Below are positions 15,110 through 23,592 of a DNA stretch of 32,046 bases, piece by piece. Under the pieces are notes generated by a model. The model searched no databases. It was given only the letters and a program-made list of their open reading frames with translations, and was not told the DNA's origin. Source of the stretch: Sporosarcina sp. (GTDB lineage Bacteria; Bacillota; Bacilli; Bacillales_A; Planococcaceae); assembly GCA_029263945.1 (NCBI GenBank), contig JARIDM010000066.1, forward strand, positions 1 to 32,046. The letters run 5' to 3'. The position numbers and the translations under genes were made by a program. Position 1 is the first letter of the stretch. Every line of letters starts with the position of its first letter.

Positions 15110-16930
15110 ATGTCAGCTCAATCTAACAATAAGATGCTTACACGAGATGAAGTTAAGGTGGAAGAAACGTGGCGTCTTGAAGATATATTCGCGACAGATG
15201 ATGCTTGGGAACAATATTATAATGAAGTAGAAGAGTTCTCCGAAAAAGGGGAAGCCTATAAAGGAAAACTTGCAAACAGTCCTGAATTACTACTTGAAGC
15301 ACTCACTTATCGTGATCAGCTATCTGAACGTTTACATCGTTTGCATACGTATGCGCATTTAAAAACAGATCAGGATACGACAAATAGTTTTTATCAAGCG
15401 ATGGATAGCCGAGTCCGTACGCTTTTTGTGAAAGTATCAACAGCGCTCGCCTATTTCTTACCTGAGCTACTCGAAATTGAGGAAGAAAAACTAAATGGCT
15501 GGGTGCAAGAAAATGAAGGACTTCAATTATACAAACAAGAATTTGAAGAGATTAGTAAGCAACGTCCACATGTGTTGCCAGCGCAGCAAGAAGCATTGCT
15601 TGCACAACTATCTGAAGTGACAGGAAAATCATCGGAAACATTCAGCATGCTGAATAATGCTGATTTAACTTTTCCAAAGGTCAAAAATGACGATGGGGAA
15701 GAAGTGGAATTGTCACATGGTCGTTATGTTGGTTTCCTTGAAAGTGATAAGCCTAGTGTGCGAGAAGAAGCTTTTAAAGCAATGTACGCAAAGTATGGCG
15801 AATTTCAAAATACATTTGCATCAACACTTTCAGGTGCTGTAAAAGACCATAATGTGAAAGCGCAAATTCGCAATTATTCATCTGCACGTGAAGCAGCGAT
15901 GGCAGCGAATCATATTCCTGAACAAGTGTATGAAAACTTAGTGAATACCATTAATAAAAACGTTCATTTATTGCAGCGCTATGTTGCGTTACGCAAAAAA
16001 GTTTTTGAATTAGATGAACTCCATATGTGGGATATGTATGCGCCACTAGTGAAAGATGTAGACATGACTTACACCTATGAAAAAGCTTCAGAAACTATGC
16101 TAGAAAGCTTTCATCCAATGGGTGAAGAGTATGTGTCCATTGTTAAAGAAGGGCTTGATAACCGCTGGGTAGATGTTCGTGAAAACGTTGGAAAACGATC
16201 AGGTGCTTATTCTTCTGGTGCGTTTGGTACAAATCCATATATTCTTATGAACTGGCAGGACAATGCGAGCAATCTATTTACATTGGCACATGAATTTGGG
16301 CATAGTGTGCATAGTTATTATTCACGTAAAAACCAACCTTACGTTTATAGTGGGTATTCTATTTTTGTGGCAGAAGTAGCATCTACAGTAAATGAAGCGC
16401 TCCTAAATGAGCATTTATTAAAAACAATTGAAGACGAACAACAAAGAATTTATTTATTGAACTATTGGCTTGATGGATTCCGGGGCACTGTATTCCGTCA
16501 AACAATGTTTGCTGAGTTTGAGCACTTAATCCATCAGTTAGACCAAGAAGGTGTCGCTTTAACTGCTGAGAAACTTACCGAAGAGTACTATGCGTTAAAT
16601 AAGAAATACTTTGGTGAGGATTTAGTTATTGATGAAGAAATTGGTTTGGAATGGGCGAGAATTCCACATTTCTACTATAATTATTATGTGTACCAATACG
16701 CAACAGGATACAGTGCGGCAGTTGCGTTAAGCAATCAGATCTTAACTGAAGGAGAACCAGCAGTTGATCGTTATATTGGTAATTTCCTAAAAGCAGGTTG
16801 CTCTGATTATCCGATAGAAGTGTTGAAAAAAGAAGGCGTTGATATGACAAGCGCAGCACCTATAGAAGAAGCTTGTCGAGTATTTGAAGAGAAATTAAAT
16901 GAACTGGAAGCCCTTCTGTTAAAACAATAA
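15110..16930 (+). CDS. pepF: Oligoendopeptidase F
   Basis: 606 residues, the usual PepF/M3B length. A zinc metallopeptidase that cleaves short peptides in the cytoplasm. The zinc motif HEFGH is at residues 394-398 within LAHEFGHSVHSYYS, with the third ligand expected in the following helix (VAEVASTVNEALL). AAAGGGGG precedes the ATG. coiA lies 42 bp upstream, the order found in other Bacillales, so the two may share a transcript. A terminator follows. Confidence 0.96.
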   Translation: MSAQSNNKMLTRDEVKVEETWRLEDIFATDDAWEQYYNEVEEFSEKGEAYKGKLANSPELLLEALTYRDQLSERLHRLHTYAHLKTDQDTTNSFYQAMDSRVRTLFVKVSTALAYFLPELLEIEEEKLNGWVQENEGLQLYKQEFEEISKQRPHVLPAQQEALLAQLSEVTGKSSETFSMLNNADLTFPKVKNDDGEEVELSHGRYVGFLESDKPSVREEAFKAMYAKYGEFQNTFASTLSGAVKDHNVKAQIRNYSSAREAAMAANHIPEQVYENLVNTINKNVHLLQRYVALRKKVFELDELHMWDMYAPLVKDVDMTYTYEKASETMLESFHPMGEEYVSIVKEGLDNRWVDVRENVGKRSGAYSSGAFGTNPYILMNWQDNASNLFTLAHEFGHSVHSYYSRKNQPYVYSGYSIFVAEVASTVNEALLNEHLLKTIEDEQQRIYLLNYWLDGFRGTVFRQTMFAEFEHLIHQLDQEGVALTAEKLTEEYYALNKKYFGEDLVIDEEIGLEWARIPHFYYNYYVYQYATGYSAAVALSNQILTEGEPAVDRYIGNFLKAGCSDYPIEVLKKEGVDMTSAAPIEEACRVFEEKLNELEALLLKQ

Positions 16931-16954
16931 GCGCTTTAATCGATCACCACATAT

Positions 16955-17010
16955 AAAGAAGCTGTTCTGAAAGTTAAGGGTAAATTACTTTCAGGAGCAG
17001 CTTCTTTCTG
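16955..17010 (+). terminator. Terminator after pepF
   Basis: AGAAGCTGTTCTGAAAGT pairs with ACTTTCAGGAGCAGCTTCT with one bulge and a 12-base loop, followed by TTTCTGCTTT. Confidence 0.8.
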
Positions 17011-17064
17011 CTTTATAAATGTGTCTGGTATATGAATAAGAAATATGTCAATTAGGTTACATTC

Positions 17065-17073
17065 ATTGTGAAT
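17065..17073 (+). promoter_or_regulatory. ResD-like site upstream of RsaE/RoxS RNA
   Basis: ATTGTGAAT matches the ResD-binding sequence TTTGTGAAT at eight of nine positions and lies just upstream of the -35 box. It sits inside a small inverted repeat (CATTC, 17060-17064, with GAATG, 17070-17074). RoxS of B. subtilis and RsaE of Staphylococcus aureus are activated by ResD/SrrA. Confidence 0.55.
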
Positions 17074-17075
17074 GT

Positions 17076-17104
17076 TTGCTGTAACTATTATTTCATGATA
17101 AAGT
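17076..17104 (+). promoter_or_regulatory. Candidate promoter of RsaE/RoxS RNA
   Basis: TTGCTG (17076-17081), a 17-bp spacer and TAAAGT (17099-17104). The predicted start near 17111 matches the expected 5' end of the RNA. The weak -10 box is consistent with dependence on an activator. Confidence 0.5.
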
Positions 17105-17109
17105 AAAGA

Positions 17110-17125
17110 TGTGAAATAAATCACA
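17110..17125 (+). promoter_or_regulatory. Rex/Fnr-like palindrome at the RNA start
   Basis: TGTGAAATAAATCACA is a palindrome of TGTGA half-sites spaced by six bases. It fits the Rex consensus (TTGTGAA-N4-TTCACAA) with few changes and also the Fnr consensus (TGTGA-N6-TCACA). It overlaps the predicted start of transcription, the position for a repressor, and B. subtilis RoxS is known to be repressed by the NADH sensor Rex. Confidence 0.55.
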
Positions 17126-17229
17126 TAACAAACATACACCCCTTTTGTTTGAACGTGAACATTTCTCCCATTCCCTTTGAAAAAGAGCATTCAGATCCCC
17201 CCCAGGATTGAATGCTCTTTTCGTTTTTT
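17111..17229 (+). ncRNA. rsaE: RsaE/RoxS regulatory small RNA
   Basis: Intergenic between pepF and spxH, where I recall RsaE-type RNAs lying in Staphylococcus and B. subtilis. The signature is very close to what I know of S. aureus RsaE: an AATCACATAACAAACATA 5' segment, a CCCCTTTTGTTTGAA C-rich block (17139-17153), then TTTCTCCCATTCCCTTTG (17162-17179), ending in a strong terminator hairpin. The C-rich blocks pair with Shine-Dalgarno regions of mRNAs for TCA-cycle, NAD and respiration enzymes, lowering NADH production. About 119 nt by prediction. No protein is encoded in it. The terminator loop adds another run of seven C, a possible further pairing region. Confidence 0.88.
17181..17229 (+). 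terminator. Terminator hairpin of RsaE/RoxS RNA
   Basis: AAAAGAGCATTC and GAATGCTCTTTT form a perfect 12-bp stem followed by CGTTTTTT. The 17-base loop contains ATCCCCCCCAGG. Confidence 0.9.
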
Positions 17230-17317
17230 ATCTCCACGTGAAACTACTCTATCGCGTATCGTCACTTCCATTTTATCCTGATGACATTGCCGAAAATAAT
17301 GAAAAATTACTTTGAAA

Positions 17318-17360
17318 CAAAAAAGCGATTCATGAGTCGTTAGACAAATGAATCGCTTTA
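17318..17360 (-). terminator. Terminator for spxH operon
   Basis: AAAGCGATTCAT pairs with ATGAATCGCTTT around a 14-base loop; on the minus strand it is followed by TTTTGTTTC. It ends the leftward yjbI-spxH transcript. Confidence 0.82.
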
Positions 17361-17369
17361 ATCATTTAG

Positions 17370-18176
17370 TTAAACCATCTTTTTACGCCATAAAGTCGTA
17401 TCTTGGAAAGACAATCGTTCAACATTTTGTTGTAAAAGTCGTTTTTTTAATTCACGTTCTGCAGACTTTTCAGGAATTCTGTAGATTTCAGCAATTTCTT
17501 TCGTTGCAAGCGTGTCAAATCTACCAAATAGACTTTCTAGTGGTGGGGGGGAATCTGGAGAAATGGTCTGACCGACAAGTTCTTCCAGAATTTGTTCGTA
17601 GACATCATATGAATACAATCCACTCACTTTAAGTCCTTCGTCTTCAATGTTTTCATTAAAGAAAACAAAGGTTGGTGCTTGATCGACTTCCATCTCTTTC
17701 GCCATATACAAATCGATTTGTAAGGAGCGATGCACATTTTTTGATGAAAAGTCTTTTATAAACTCCTCTACATCAAGTGCGAGTGATTCTGCGATTTCAA
17801 CGAGTACTGAAAAAGAAGAAACGTTTTCGGATTTCAAGAAGGAATACTCGAATATTTTGGATAGAAATCTCAATCCAGCACGCTTTCCTTGAAATTCCGC
17901 AGCTTTTATCGCAATAGATGGAAAAGAAGCATGTGATTTACCGCATGTTTCTTCCTCATTTTGATCGCTTAAACAAGGTGTGTTCATTGTAGGTAGCGAT
18001 GTTCGTAAAATAACGCGAAGTGTAAAATAACGTTCGTAGTCTACTTGTAGTCTACGAAGGATGGGTTGTAAAAACCAACAATCATCACAGGTTGGGTCAA
18101 CAAATACATATAATTCTATGGGTCTTGTTTCTAAATAAGGGATCACCGAATCCTCAATTAATGCATGCGGAATCAT
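17370..18176 (-). CDS. spxH: SpxH (YjbH), ClpXP adaptor for Spx degradation
   Basis: 268 residues. A DsbA-like thioredoxin-fold protein that delivers Spx to ClpXP; the family also aggregates under stress, which stabilises Spx. The redox-type pair is Cys30-Asp-Asp-Cys33 in VDPTCDDCWF, close to the N-terminus, and the C-terminal helices (ELKKRLLQ, residues 240-250) are typical. Its ATG overlaps the TGA of the haemoglobin gene as ATGA, so the two are translationally coupled, the same pairing as yjbI-yjbH in B. subtilis. Its target gene spx is about 5 kb away. Confidence 0.93.
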   Translation of the reverse strand: MIPHALIEDSVIPYLETRPIELYVFVDPTCDDCWFLQPILRRLQVDYERYFTLRVILRTSLPTMNTPCLSDQNEEETCGKSHASFPSIAIKAAEFQGKRAGLRFLSKIFEYSFLKSENVSSFSVLVEIAESLALDVEEFIKDFSSKNVHRSLQIDLYMAKEMEVDQAPTFVFFNENIEDEGLKVSGLYSYDVYEQILEELVGQTISPDSPPPLESLFGRFDTLATKEIAEIYRIPEKSAERELKKRLLQQNVERLSFQDTTLWRKKMV

Positions 18177-18559
18177 TCAATACCCTCCTTGTTCACCATA
18201 TGCTTGGCAGTTAAAACAAGTCTTTTAAAGAAAAATGCACGAATCTGTTCGTCTAAGTCGACTTCATCCATTGCACTATTCATACACGAAAGCCATGCCT
18301 CAGCCCGCTTAGGGGTAATTGGAAATGGCATATGTCGCGCTTTCATCATGGGGTGTCCATGTTCGTTGCTATATAAGTTTGGTCCGCCTAAATATTGAGT
18401 CATAAATTGTTTTTGTTTACGAGCAGTTTCTGTCAGGTCATCCGGGAATATAGGGTGTAAATCAGGATGGACGGCCACTTTTGAGTAAAATAAATCGATA
18501 AGTTCTGATAACTTTTCAGCACCAATCTCCTCATATGGAATCAAAGGTTTTCGAGTCAT
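18173..18559 (-). CDS. yjbI: Group II truncated haemoglobin (YjbI)
   Basis: 128 residues from ATG 18559. AAAGGAGA lies eight bases ahead of this codon; the longer frame to 18592 has no ribosome site. Truncated globins bind oxygen or NO at a haem. YEEIGAEKLSELIDLFYSKV, the FPDDL segment, QFMTQYLGGP (CD/E region), HPMMKARHMPF with the proximal His, and AEAWLSCM with the conserved Trp of group II globins are visible. The YjbI-SpxH pair is widely conserved, and in S. aureus the globin partner supports SpxH-linked stress responses. Its stop overlaps the spxH start by four bases. Confidence 0.93.
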   Translation of the reverse strand: MTRKPLIPYEEIGAEKLSELIDLFYSKVAVHPDLHPIFPDDLTETARKQKQFMTQYLGGPNLYSNEHGHPMMKARHMPFPITPKRAEAWLSCMNSAMDEVDLDEQIRAFFFKRLVLTAKHMVNKEGIE

Positions 18560-18661
18560 GTTTTTTGTCTCCTTTGTTCTGACTGTACTCATATTCTACC
18601 AACGAGATGTTATTTTCTCAAACAAACCGCTTTCGAGTAAAGGGGCACCCACATGATAACG

Positions 18662-19339
18662 TTAGGTATTATAAGTGTTAAGTACTTTTTTGACATAGTT
18701 TTGAGTTTCTTTGAATGGCGGAATGCCCCCATGTTTTTTGACGTTCCCAGGTCCTGCATTGTATGCGGCAAGCGCCATTTCAATACTGCCGTCAAATTGG
18801 TTGAGCATTTGTCGAATATAACGCGCACCGCCCGTTATATTCTGTTCAGGATCGAAACTATTTTTGACACCGAGAAACTTTGCGGTTCCAGGCATCAATT
18901 GCATAAGTCCTTGAGCGCCTGCATGACTTACTGCGTTACTATTAAAGTTCGACTCATGTTTAATGATCGAAGACAGCAAGCGCTCTGGAATATCAAATTT
19001 AGTGGCAGCTTGTTTAATGAGCTGCCCATAATCTTTTGACAAGGGCTGACTTTGTGTTTGAGAGGGTCCGGTATTTTGGTTTGCTAATGTTAGTGCCGCG
19101 GATAGTGTTGATGGGATAAATACTTGGTTTAGACCCCCGTATTGTAAATTTTGACTTCCTAATGTTTCTGGATTTACGTTGCTGTAGGAAGAAGATTGCC
19201 CCAGAATCTCGTTTAGCATGCTTGTAAACATCGATGAAGAAGCGCCTTCTTGTTGACCGTAAGACTGAACAGCACCAAATGATTGCAGGGAGTTAATTTC
19301 CATTAATAGACGTAAGTTTTGAGCATCTATATGAATCAC
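18662..19339 (-). CDS. yjbJ: Lytic transglycosylase-like protein (YjbJ)
   Basis: 225 residues from GTG 19339. The C-terminal half is an SLT/goose-lysozyme-type domain: catalytic Glu129 in IIKHESNFN, AGAQGLMQLMPGTA, GGARYIRQML, and ALAAYNAGPGNV. It cuts peptidoglycan between MurNAc and GlcNAc. The first 100 residues are Gln/Ser-rich and low in complexity, with no clear signal peptide, so the export route is unclear. Start is uncertain: AGAAAGG practically touches the GTG, whereas an in-frame ATA at 19330 is eight bases from it and would give MDAQNLRLLM. It shares orientation with yjbI and spxH, 102 bp away. Confidence 0.88.
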   Translation of the reverse strand: MIHIDAQNLRLLMEINSLQSFGAVQSYGQQEGASSSMFTSMLNEILGQSSSYSNVNPETLGSQNLQYGGLNQVFIPSTLSAALTLANQNTGPSQTQSQPLSKDYGQLIKQAATKFDIPERLLSSIIKHESNFNSNAVSHAGAQGLMQLMPGTAKFLGVKNSFDPEQNITGGARYIRQMLNQFDGSIEMALAAYNAGPGNVKKHGGIPPFKETQNYVKKVLNTYNT

Positions 19340-19618
19340 ACCTTTCTAATGATACTTTCACCGTTCTAGCAGATGAAAGTCTTTGTGAAATTGACTTAGT
19401 TGGAATAAATTTATATATCGGATTGTTTTATTAACGCTTACTTCTAGTATACTATATAAAGACTAAAACCGCATTTTTCGAACTGCAAGAGATCATCCCT
19501 TATGGTAAACTATACATATAGAATTTTAGATGCTTACATTTAATAAAGAAGGGAATAACAGATAAGAAGAAGTTTTTCTGTCTGCCTGAAAAGTGGATTA
19601 CGGTAAGGAGGGAAACAT

Positions 19619-20293
19619 ATGTCCCAATGGAATCAATTTCTAGAACCTTATAAACAAGCGGTAGGCGAGTTGAAAATGAAACTTAGAGGAATTCGTTCCC
19701 AATATTTATTAGCGGATATACATAGTCCTGTAGAATTTGTGACTGGACGCGTTAAGCCGCTTGCGAGTATCTACGACAAAACACTTGAGAAAAATGTTCC
19801 TTTTGTTCCGTCATCGGAATTGGCAACTGAAATCCCCGATATTGCGGGTTTACGAATTATGTGTCAGTTTGTAGATGATATCGTAGCGGTTGTTGAAATT
19901 ATAAGAGAACGTAAAGATATCATTATTATGGAAGAACGAGATTACATATCCAATAAAAAAGCGAGTGGTTATCGTTCTTATCATATGATTATTAATTATC
20001 CCGTACAAACAATTTCAGGGGAGAAATGGATTTTAGCGGAGATTCAAATCAGAACTTTAGCGATGAACTTTTGGGCTTCCATTGAACACTCATTGAATTA
20101 TAAATATGAAGGTGAACTGCCTGAAGAGATAAACTTACGACTTGAACGGGCAGCGGAAGCAGCATTTCGTTTGGATGAGGAAATGTCTTTAATACGGGAT
20201 GAAATTCAAGATGCACAGAAATACTTTAGTGCGTTTAAAGAAACGGCGACAAGGCGATACAGTTCTCCTAAGAAAAGGGGTGGCAAAGTATGA
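19619..20293 (+). CDS. relQ: Small alarmone synthetase RelQ (SasB/YjbM)
   Basis: 224 residues with only the RelA/SpoT synthetase domain. It makes (p)ppGpp from ATP and GTP or GDP. YKQAVGELKMKLRGIRSQY at the start, GRVKPLASIYDK, DIAGLRIMCQFVDDI, SGYRSYHMII and AEIQIRTLAMNFWASIEHSLNYK are the expected substrate-binding and G-loop regions; there is no HD hydrolase or C-terminal regulatory domain. GTAAGGAGG precedes the ATG. The downstream NAD kinase overlaps it by four bases, as yjbM-yjbN do in B. subtilis. Confidence 0.95.
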   Translation: MSQWNQFLEPYKQAVGELKMKLRGIRSQYLLADIHSPVEFVTGRVKPLASIYDKTLEKNVPFVPSSELATEIPDIAGLRIMCQFVDDIVAVVEIIRERKDIIIMEERDYISNKKASGYRSYHMIINYPVQTISGEKWILAEIQIRTLAMNFWASIEHSLNYKYEGELPEEINLRLERAAEAAFRLDEEMSLIRDEIQDAQKYFSAFKETATRRYSSPKKRGGKV

Positions 20294-21093
20294 TGAAGTA
20301 TGCAATTCAATCACGAAATGATAAATTATCTAATCAGCTGATGGATGAAGCCATGGATTATTTAAATGGATTTGGATTGGTTCAAGATAGAGAAGAGCCA
20401 GATATTGTTTTGTCAATTGGTGGAGATGGGACTTTGCTTCATGCATTTCATAAGTATAGTTACCGTTTAAAAGAAACTGCATTTGTTGGGATTCATACTG
20501 GACATCTTGGATTTTATGCGGATTGGAAACCATCAGAATTAGAAAAACTTGTGATTTCAATTGCGCGTAAAGAATATGATGTCATCGAATATCCATTACT
20601 GGATGTCACGATCAATTATCGAGAGAAGAAAGAGAGTTCGCTTTATTTGGCATTAAATGAGTCCTCTGTGAAGTCACCCGAAGTAACCTTGGTGATGGAT
20701 GTCGAGTTGAATCACAATCACTTCGAACGTTTTCGAGGAGATGGCCTTGTGATGTCAACGCCATCAGGTTCAACAGCCTATAGTAAAGCGCTAGGTGGGG
20801 CTGTCGTTCACCCTTCTTTACCGTCCATGCAATTGACGGAGATGGCCTCCATTAATAACCGCGTATTTCGAACAGTCGGTTCACCACTTATTTTACCAGC
20901 ACATCATAAATGTGTGTTGAAACCAGTTAAAGGACCTGACTTTATGGTGACAATCGATCACTTGCAGTTATTGCATAAAGACGTAAAGTCTATTGAATAT
21001 AAAGTATCAGAAGAAAGAGTGCGATTTGCAAGATTCCGTCCATTCCCGTTTTGGCGTCGTGTTAAAGATTCATTTATAGATAAAAATGAATAA
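20290..21093 (+). CDS. nadK: NAD kinase
   Basis: 267 residues, the short Gram-positive NadK form (PpnK, NadF, YjbN). It phosphorylates NAD to NADP using ATP. The signature GGDGT is at residues 44-48, LNESSVKS carries the conserved NE pair, and GDGLVMSTPSGSTAYSKALGG is the second family block. Start ATG 20290 overlaps the relQ stop as ATGATG, which could also allow 20293. The 3' end overlaps the next gene by eight bases, indicating a tight relQ-nadK-rluA operon. In B. subtilis the paralogue ppnKB is a RoxS target. Confidence 0.95.
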   Translation: MMKYAIQSRNDKLSNQLMDEAMDYLNGFGLVQDREEPDIVLSIGGDGTLLHAFHKYSYRLKETAFVGIHTGHLGFYADWKPSELEKLVISIARKEYDVIEYPLLDVTINYREKKESSLYLALNESSVKSPEVTLVMDVELNHNHFERFRGDGLVMSTPSGSTAYSKALGGAVVHPSLPSMQLTEMASINNRVFRTVGSPLILPAHHKCVLKPVKGPDFMVTIDHLQLLHKDVKSIEYKVSEERVRFARFRPFPFWRRVKDSFIDKNE

Positions 21094-22000
21094 ATCTACG
21101 TTTCAGGATAAAAGATTTCGCTTATCCTATATCGTTTCCGACGAGCAAATTAACTTACGTGAGTTTCTGGCGAAAAATGACATTTCTAAACGAACCTTAA
21201 CCGCAACGAAATATAGCGGAGGTCTTTTAACGGTCAATGAGATAGAAAGAGACGTTCGTTTTATGCTGTCGAAAGGCGATAAAGTGGAAGTTATATTTCC
21301 TAAAGAAGAATTAAGTGAAGGACTAATTCCAGAAAATGGTCCTTTAAAGGTGATATACGAAGATGAAGCTATTTTAATTGTCAATAAACCTGCGGGGCAA
21401 AGCACGATTCCTTCGCTTAATCATCGGTTGGGAACAACGGCGAATTTTGCGGCTGCTAAGTTTTTACGTGAAGGGATACCTTCAACTGTGCATGTTGTGA
21501 CAAGGTTAGACTTAAATACATCAGGGCTTTTATGTATTGCGAAAAATCGACATGTGCATCACTTACTCAGTAAGCAAATGAAACAAGCTGATTTTTTCAG
21601 GCAATATGAAGCCGTTGTTGAAGGACATGTTACGCAGGCGGAATTCGTCATAAATGAAAAAATCGGTAGAAAAGATGGCAGTATTATCGAAAGAATCGTT
21701 CGAGATGACGGCAAAGAAGCACGTACAGACGTTCGAGTTTTAAATCGTTTTATAAAAACAGGACGTAAGTACACAAGCGTGTCTCTTGTGTTACATACAG
21801 GACGTACACATCAAATACGTGCCCATATGTGTTGGGCAGGTTATCCACTCGTGGGTGACGACTTATACGGAGGCACACAGCAATTCATAAAGAGACAGGC
21901 GCTTCATTGTGCAGTATTGGCTTTCAGACATCCGATAACAGGAGAAGAAAAGTTGTTTACCTGTCCACTTCCAGCGGACATGAAACAGCTTTTAGTTTAA
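21086..22000 (+). CDS. RluA-family 23S rRNA/tRNA pseudouridine synthase (YjbO-like)
   Basis: 304 residues. The N-terminal part is S4-like, and the catalytic block is HVVTRLDLNTSGLL with the nucleophilic Asp in RLDLNTSG, followed by RTHQIRAHM and LVGDDLYGG near the C-terminus. These are the RluA/RluC/RluD motifs for U-to-pseudouridine conversion; the exact rRNA or tRNA position cannot be told. There is no Shine-Dalgarno sequence at the start, which overlaps nadK by eight bases, so translation probably depends on coupling. Confidence 0.93.
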   Translation: MNKSTFQDKRFRLSYIVSDEQINLREFLAKNDISKRTLTATKYSGGLLTVNEIERDVRFMLSKGDKVEVIFPKEELSEGLIPENGPLKVIYEDEAILIVNKPAGQSTIPSLNHRLGTTANFAAAKFLREGIPSTVHVVTRLDLNTSGLLCIAKNRHVHHLLSKQMKQADFFRQYEAVVEGHVTQAEFVINEKIGRKDGSIIERIVRDDGKEARTDVRVLNRFIKTGRKYTSVSLVLHTGRTHQIRAHMCWAGYPLVGDDLYGGTQQFIKRQALHCAVLAFRHPITGEEKLFTCPLPADMKQLLV

Positions 22001-22151
22001 ATAACAATTCAACTGGTTATAAAGTATTCATAAAAGGTTACAATGAACAACAATAAGGGGAACATAATTTCCCGGGGAATAAAAACATCGTGCAAGTAGA
22101 AGTCTTTTAACTGTACCCGGTAAAACAATTTTTGTGAAAGGAAGGTGCAGT

Positions 22152-23525
22152 ATGGTTCATAAACAAGATGAAACTGAAGAAGTCGTTTATGATGAAAGTG
22201 AATTAATATTATTGTTGGAAAATGGAAGTTTAACGCTTTTTAGGGAAGAGTTTTTGCAACTTCATCCTTACGATCGAGCACTTTTTTATAAAAAGGTTGG
22301 CAAGAAATTAAGGGCAATTATTTATCATTATTTATCACCTAAAGAAATGGCGGAAATATTTGAACTAAGTGAAATTGACGATGATGACTATAAAAGATTC
22401 CTAGATGAGATGGATGCAACTTATGCAGCGGATATGTTCGCAAATATGTTCGCAGATAACGCGGTCGATGTCTTAAATGAATTAGACAAGGCTCAGGTTG
22501 TCAGTTACTTAACTTTAATGGACCAAGAAGCGGCGGATGAAATTAAAGCGCTTCTCCATTATGAAGAGTTTACAGCGGGTTCGATCATGACGACAGAGTT
22601 TGTTGTAATCCCTCAAGATTCTACAGTCCGTTCCGCAATGACAATTTTGCGTAATGAAGCACCTAAAGCAGAAACCATTTACTATTTATTTGTTGTGGAT
22701 GAAGATGAGCGACTCACAGGGGTTGTTTCTTTACGTGATTTAATTATTGCGCATGAAGATACGTTGATCCATTCAATTATGAATGACCGTGTCGTAAGTG
22801 TACTTGTGAGCGACGACCAAGAAGATGTTGCAAGAACAATTAAAGACTACAACTTCTTAGCTGTACCAGTTGTTGACTTTCAACAACATATCCTAGGGAT
22901 TATTACCGTCGATGATATTATTGACGTGCTCGATGAAGAAGCTTCTGATGACTACTCTAAACTTGCTGCAGTTTCAGATATGAATACGTTTGATAAAAAC
23001 TCATTTTCTGCTGCGAAAAAGCGTCTGCCATGGCTTCTTATACTACTTGTCCTCGGGATGTTAACAGCAAATTTAATTGGTTTTTTTGAATCAACAATTG
23101 AAAAAGTTGCACTGTTAGCTGCATTTATTCCCTTAATTGCGGGTACAGCTGGAAATAGTGGAACGCAGGCACTTGCCGTTGCTGTAAGAGGAATTGCAAC
23201 GCGAGATATTGAAGAGGAAAGCAAAGTTAAATTGCTCATTAGAGAAGCAGGAACAGGATTGATGACAGGATTTATCTGTGCCATTTTTGTGGTAGGCCTA
23301 ATTTACGTTTGGAAACAAGAATTTCTTTTAGGGTTACTTGTCGGCGCAGCCATTCTCGTTTCAATCTTTGTTGCAACGATTTCAGGGTCATTCATCCCTT
23401 TGTTTATGCACAAAATGAAAGTAGACCCTGCTGTAGCTTCAGGTCCTTTTATCACAACACTTAATGACTTGTTGAGTACGCTCATCTATTTAGGATTGGC
23501 TACATTATTCATTAGCGATTTGTAA
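22152..23525 (+). CDS. mgtE: MgtE-type magnesium transporter
   Basis: 457 residues from ATG 22152, chosen because AAGGAAGG lies six bases upstream; the earlier GTG at 22134 has no site. Order: N-terminal MgtE superhelical domain (about residues 20-125), two CBS domains (about 130-255, including TAGSIMTTEFV and the second repeat VVSVLVSDDQEDVA), then five membrane helices from about 285 to the end, with PLIAGTAGNSGTQALA and the conserved Asp in the last helices. The cytosolic domains close the pore when Mg is high. About 150 bp separate it from the preceding gene; I looked for a Mg riboswitch there and found none that I can support. Confidence 0.95.
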   Translation: MVHKQDETEEVVYDESELILLLENGSLTLFREEFLQLHPYDRALFYKKVGKKLRAIIYHYLSPKEMAEIFELSEIDDDDYKRFLDEMDATYAADMFANMFADNAVDVLNELDKAQVVSYLTLMDQEAADEIKALLHYEEFTAGSIMTTEFVVIPQDSTVRSAMTILRNEAPKAETIYYLFVVDEDERLTGVVSLRDLIIAHEDTLIHSIMNDRVVSVLVSDDQEDVARTIKDYNFLAVPVVDFQQHILGIITVDDIIDVLDEEASDDYSKLAAVSDMNTFDKNSFSAAKKRLPWLLILLVLGMLTANLIGFFESTIEKVALLAAFIPLIAGTAGNSGTQALAVAVRGIATRDIEEESKVKLLIREAGTGLMTGFICAIFVVGLIYVWKQEFLLGLLVGAAILVSIFVATISGSFIPLFMHKMKVDPAVASGPFITTLNDLLSTLIYLGLATLFISDL

Positions 23526-23592
23526 GGGATAAGGTTTGCCCAACTAGGCATAGGGACGTACGCATATACTGTTGAAAAAGGATGTGCGTATT

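Noticed and set aside
16936..17190. 84-codon minus-strand frame between pepF and spxH
   Set aside because: Covers the pepF terminator and the RsaE gene on the opposite strand; no ribosome site and no recognisable protein.
22001..22151. Possible Mg-sensing riboswitch before mgtE
   Set aside because: The gap is about 150 bases with only a small GGGAA/TTCCC hairpin; none of the M-box conserved blocks are visible and no terminator is present.
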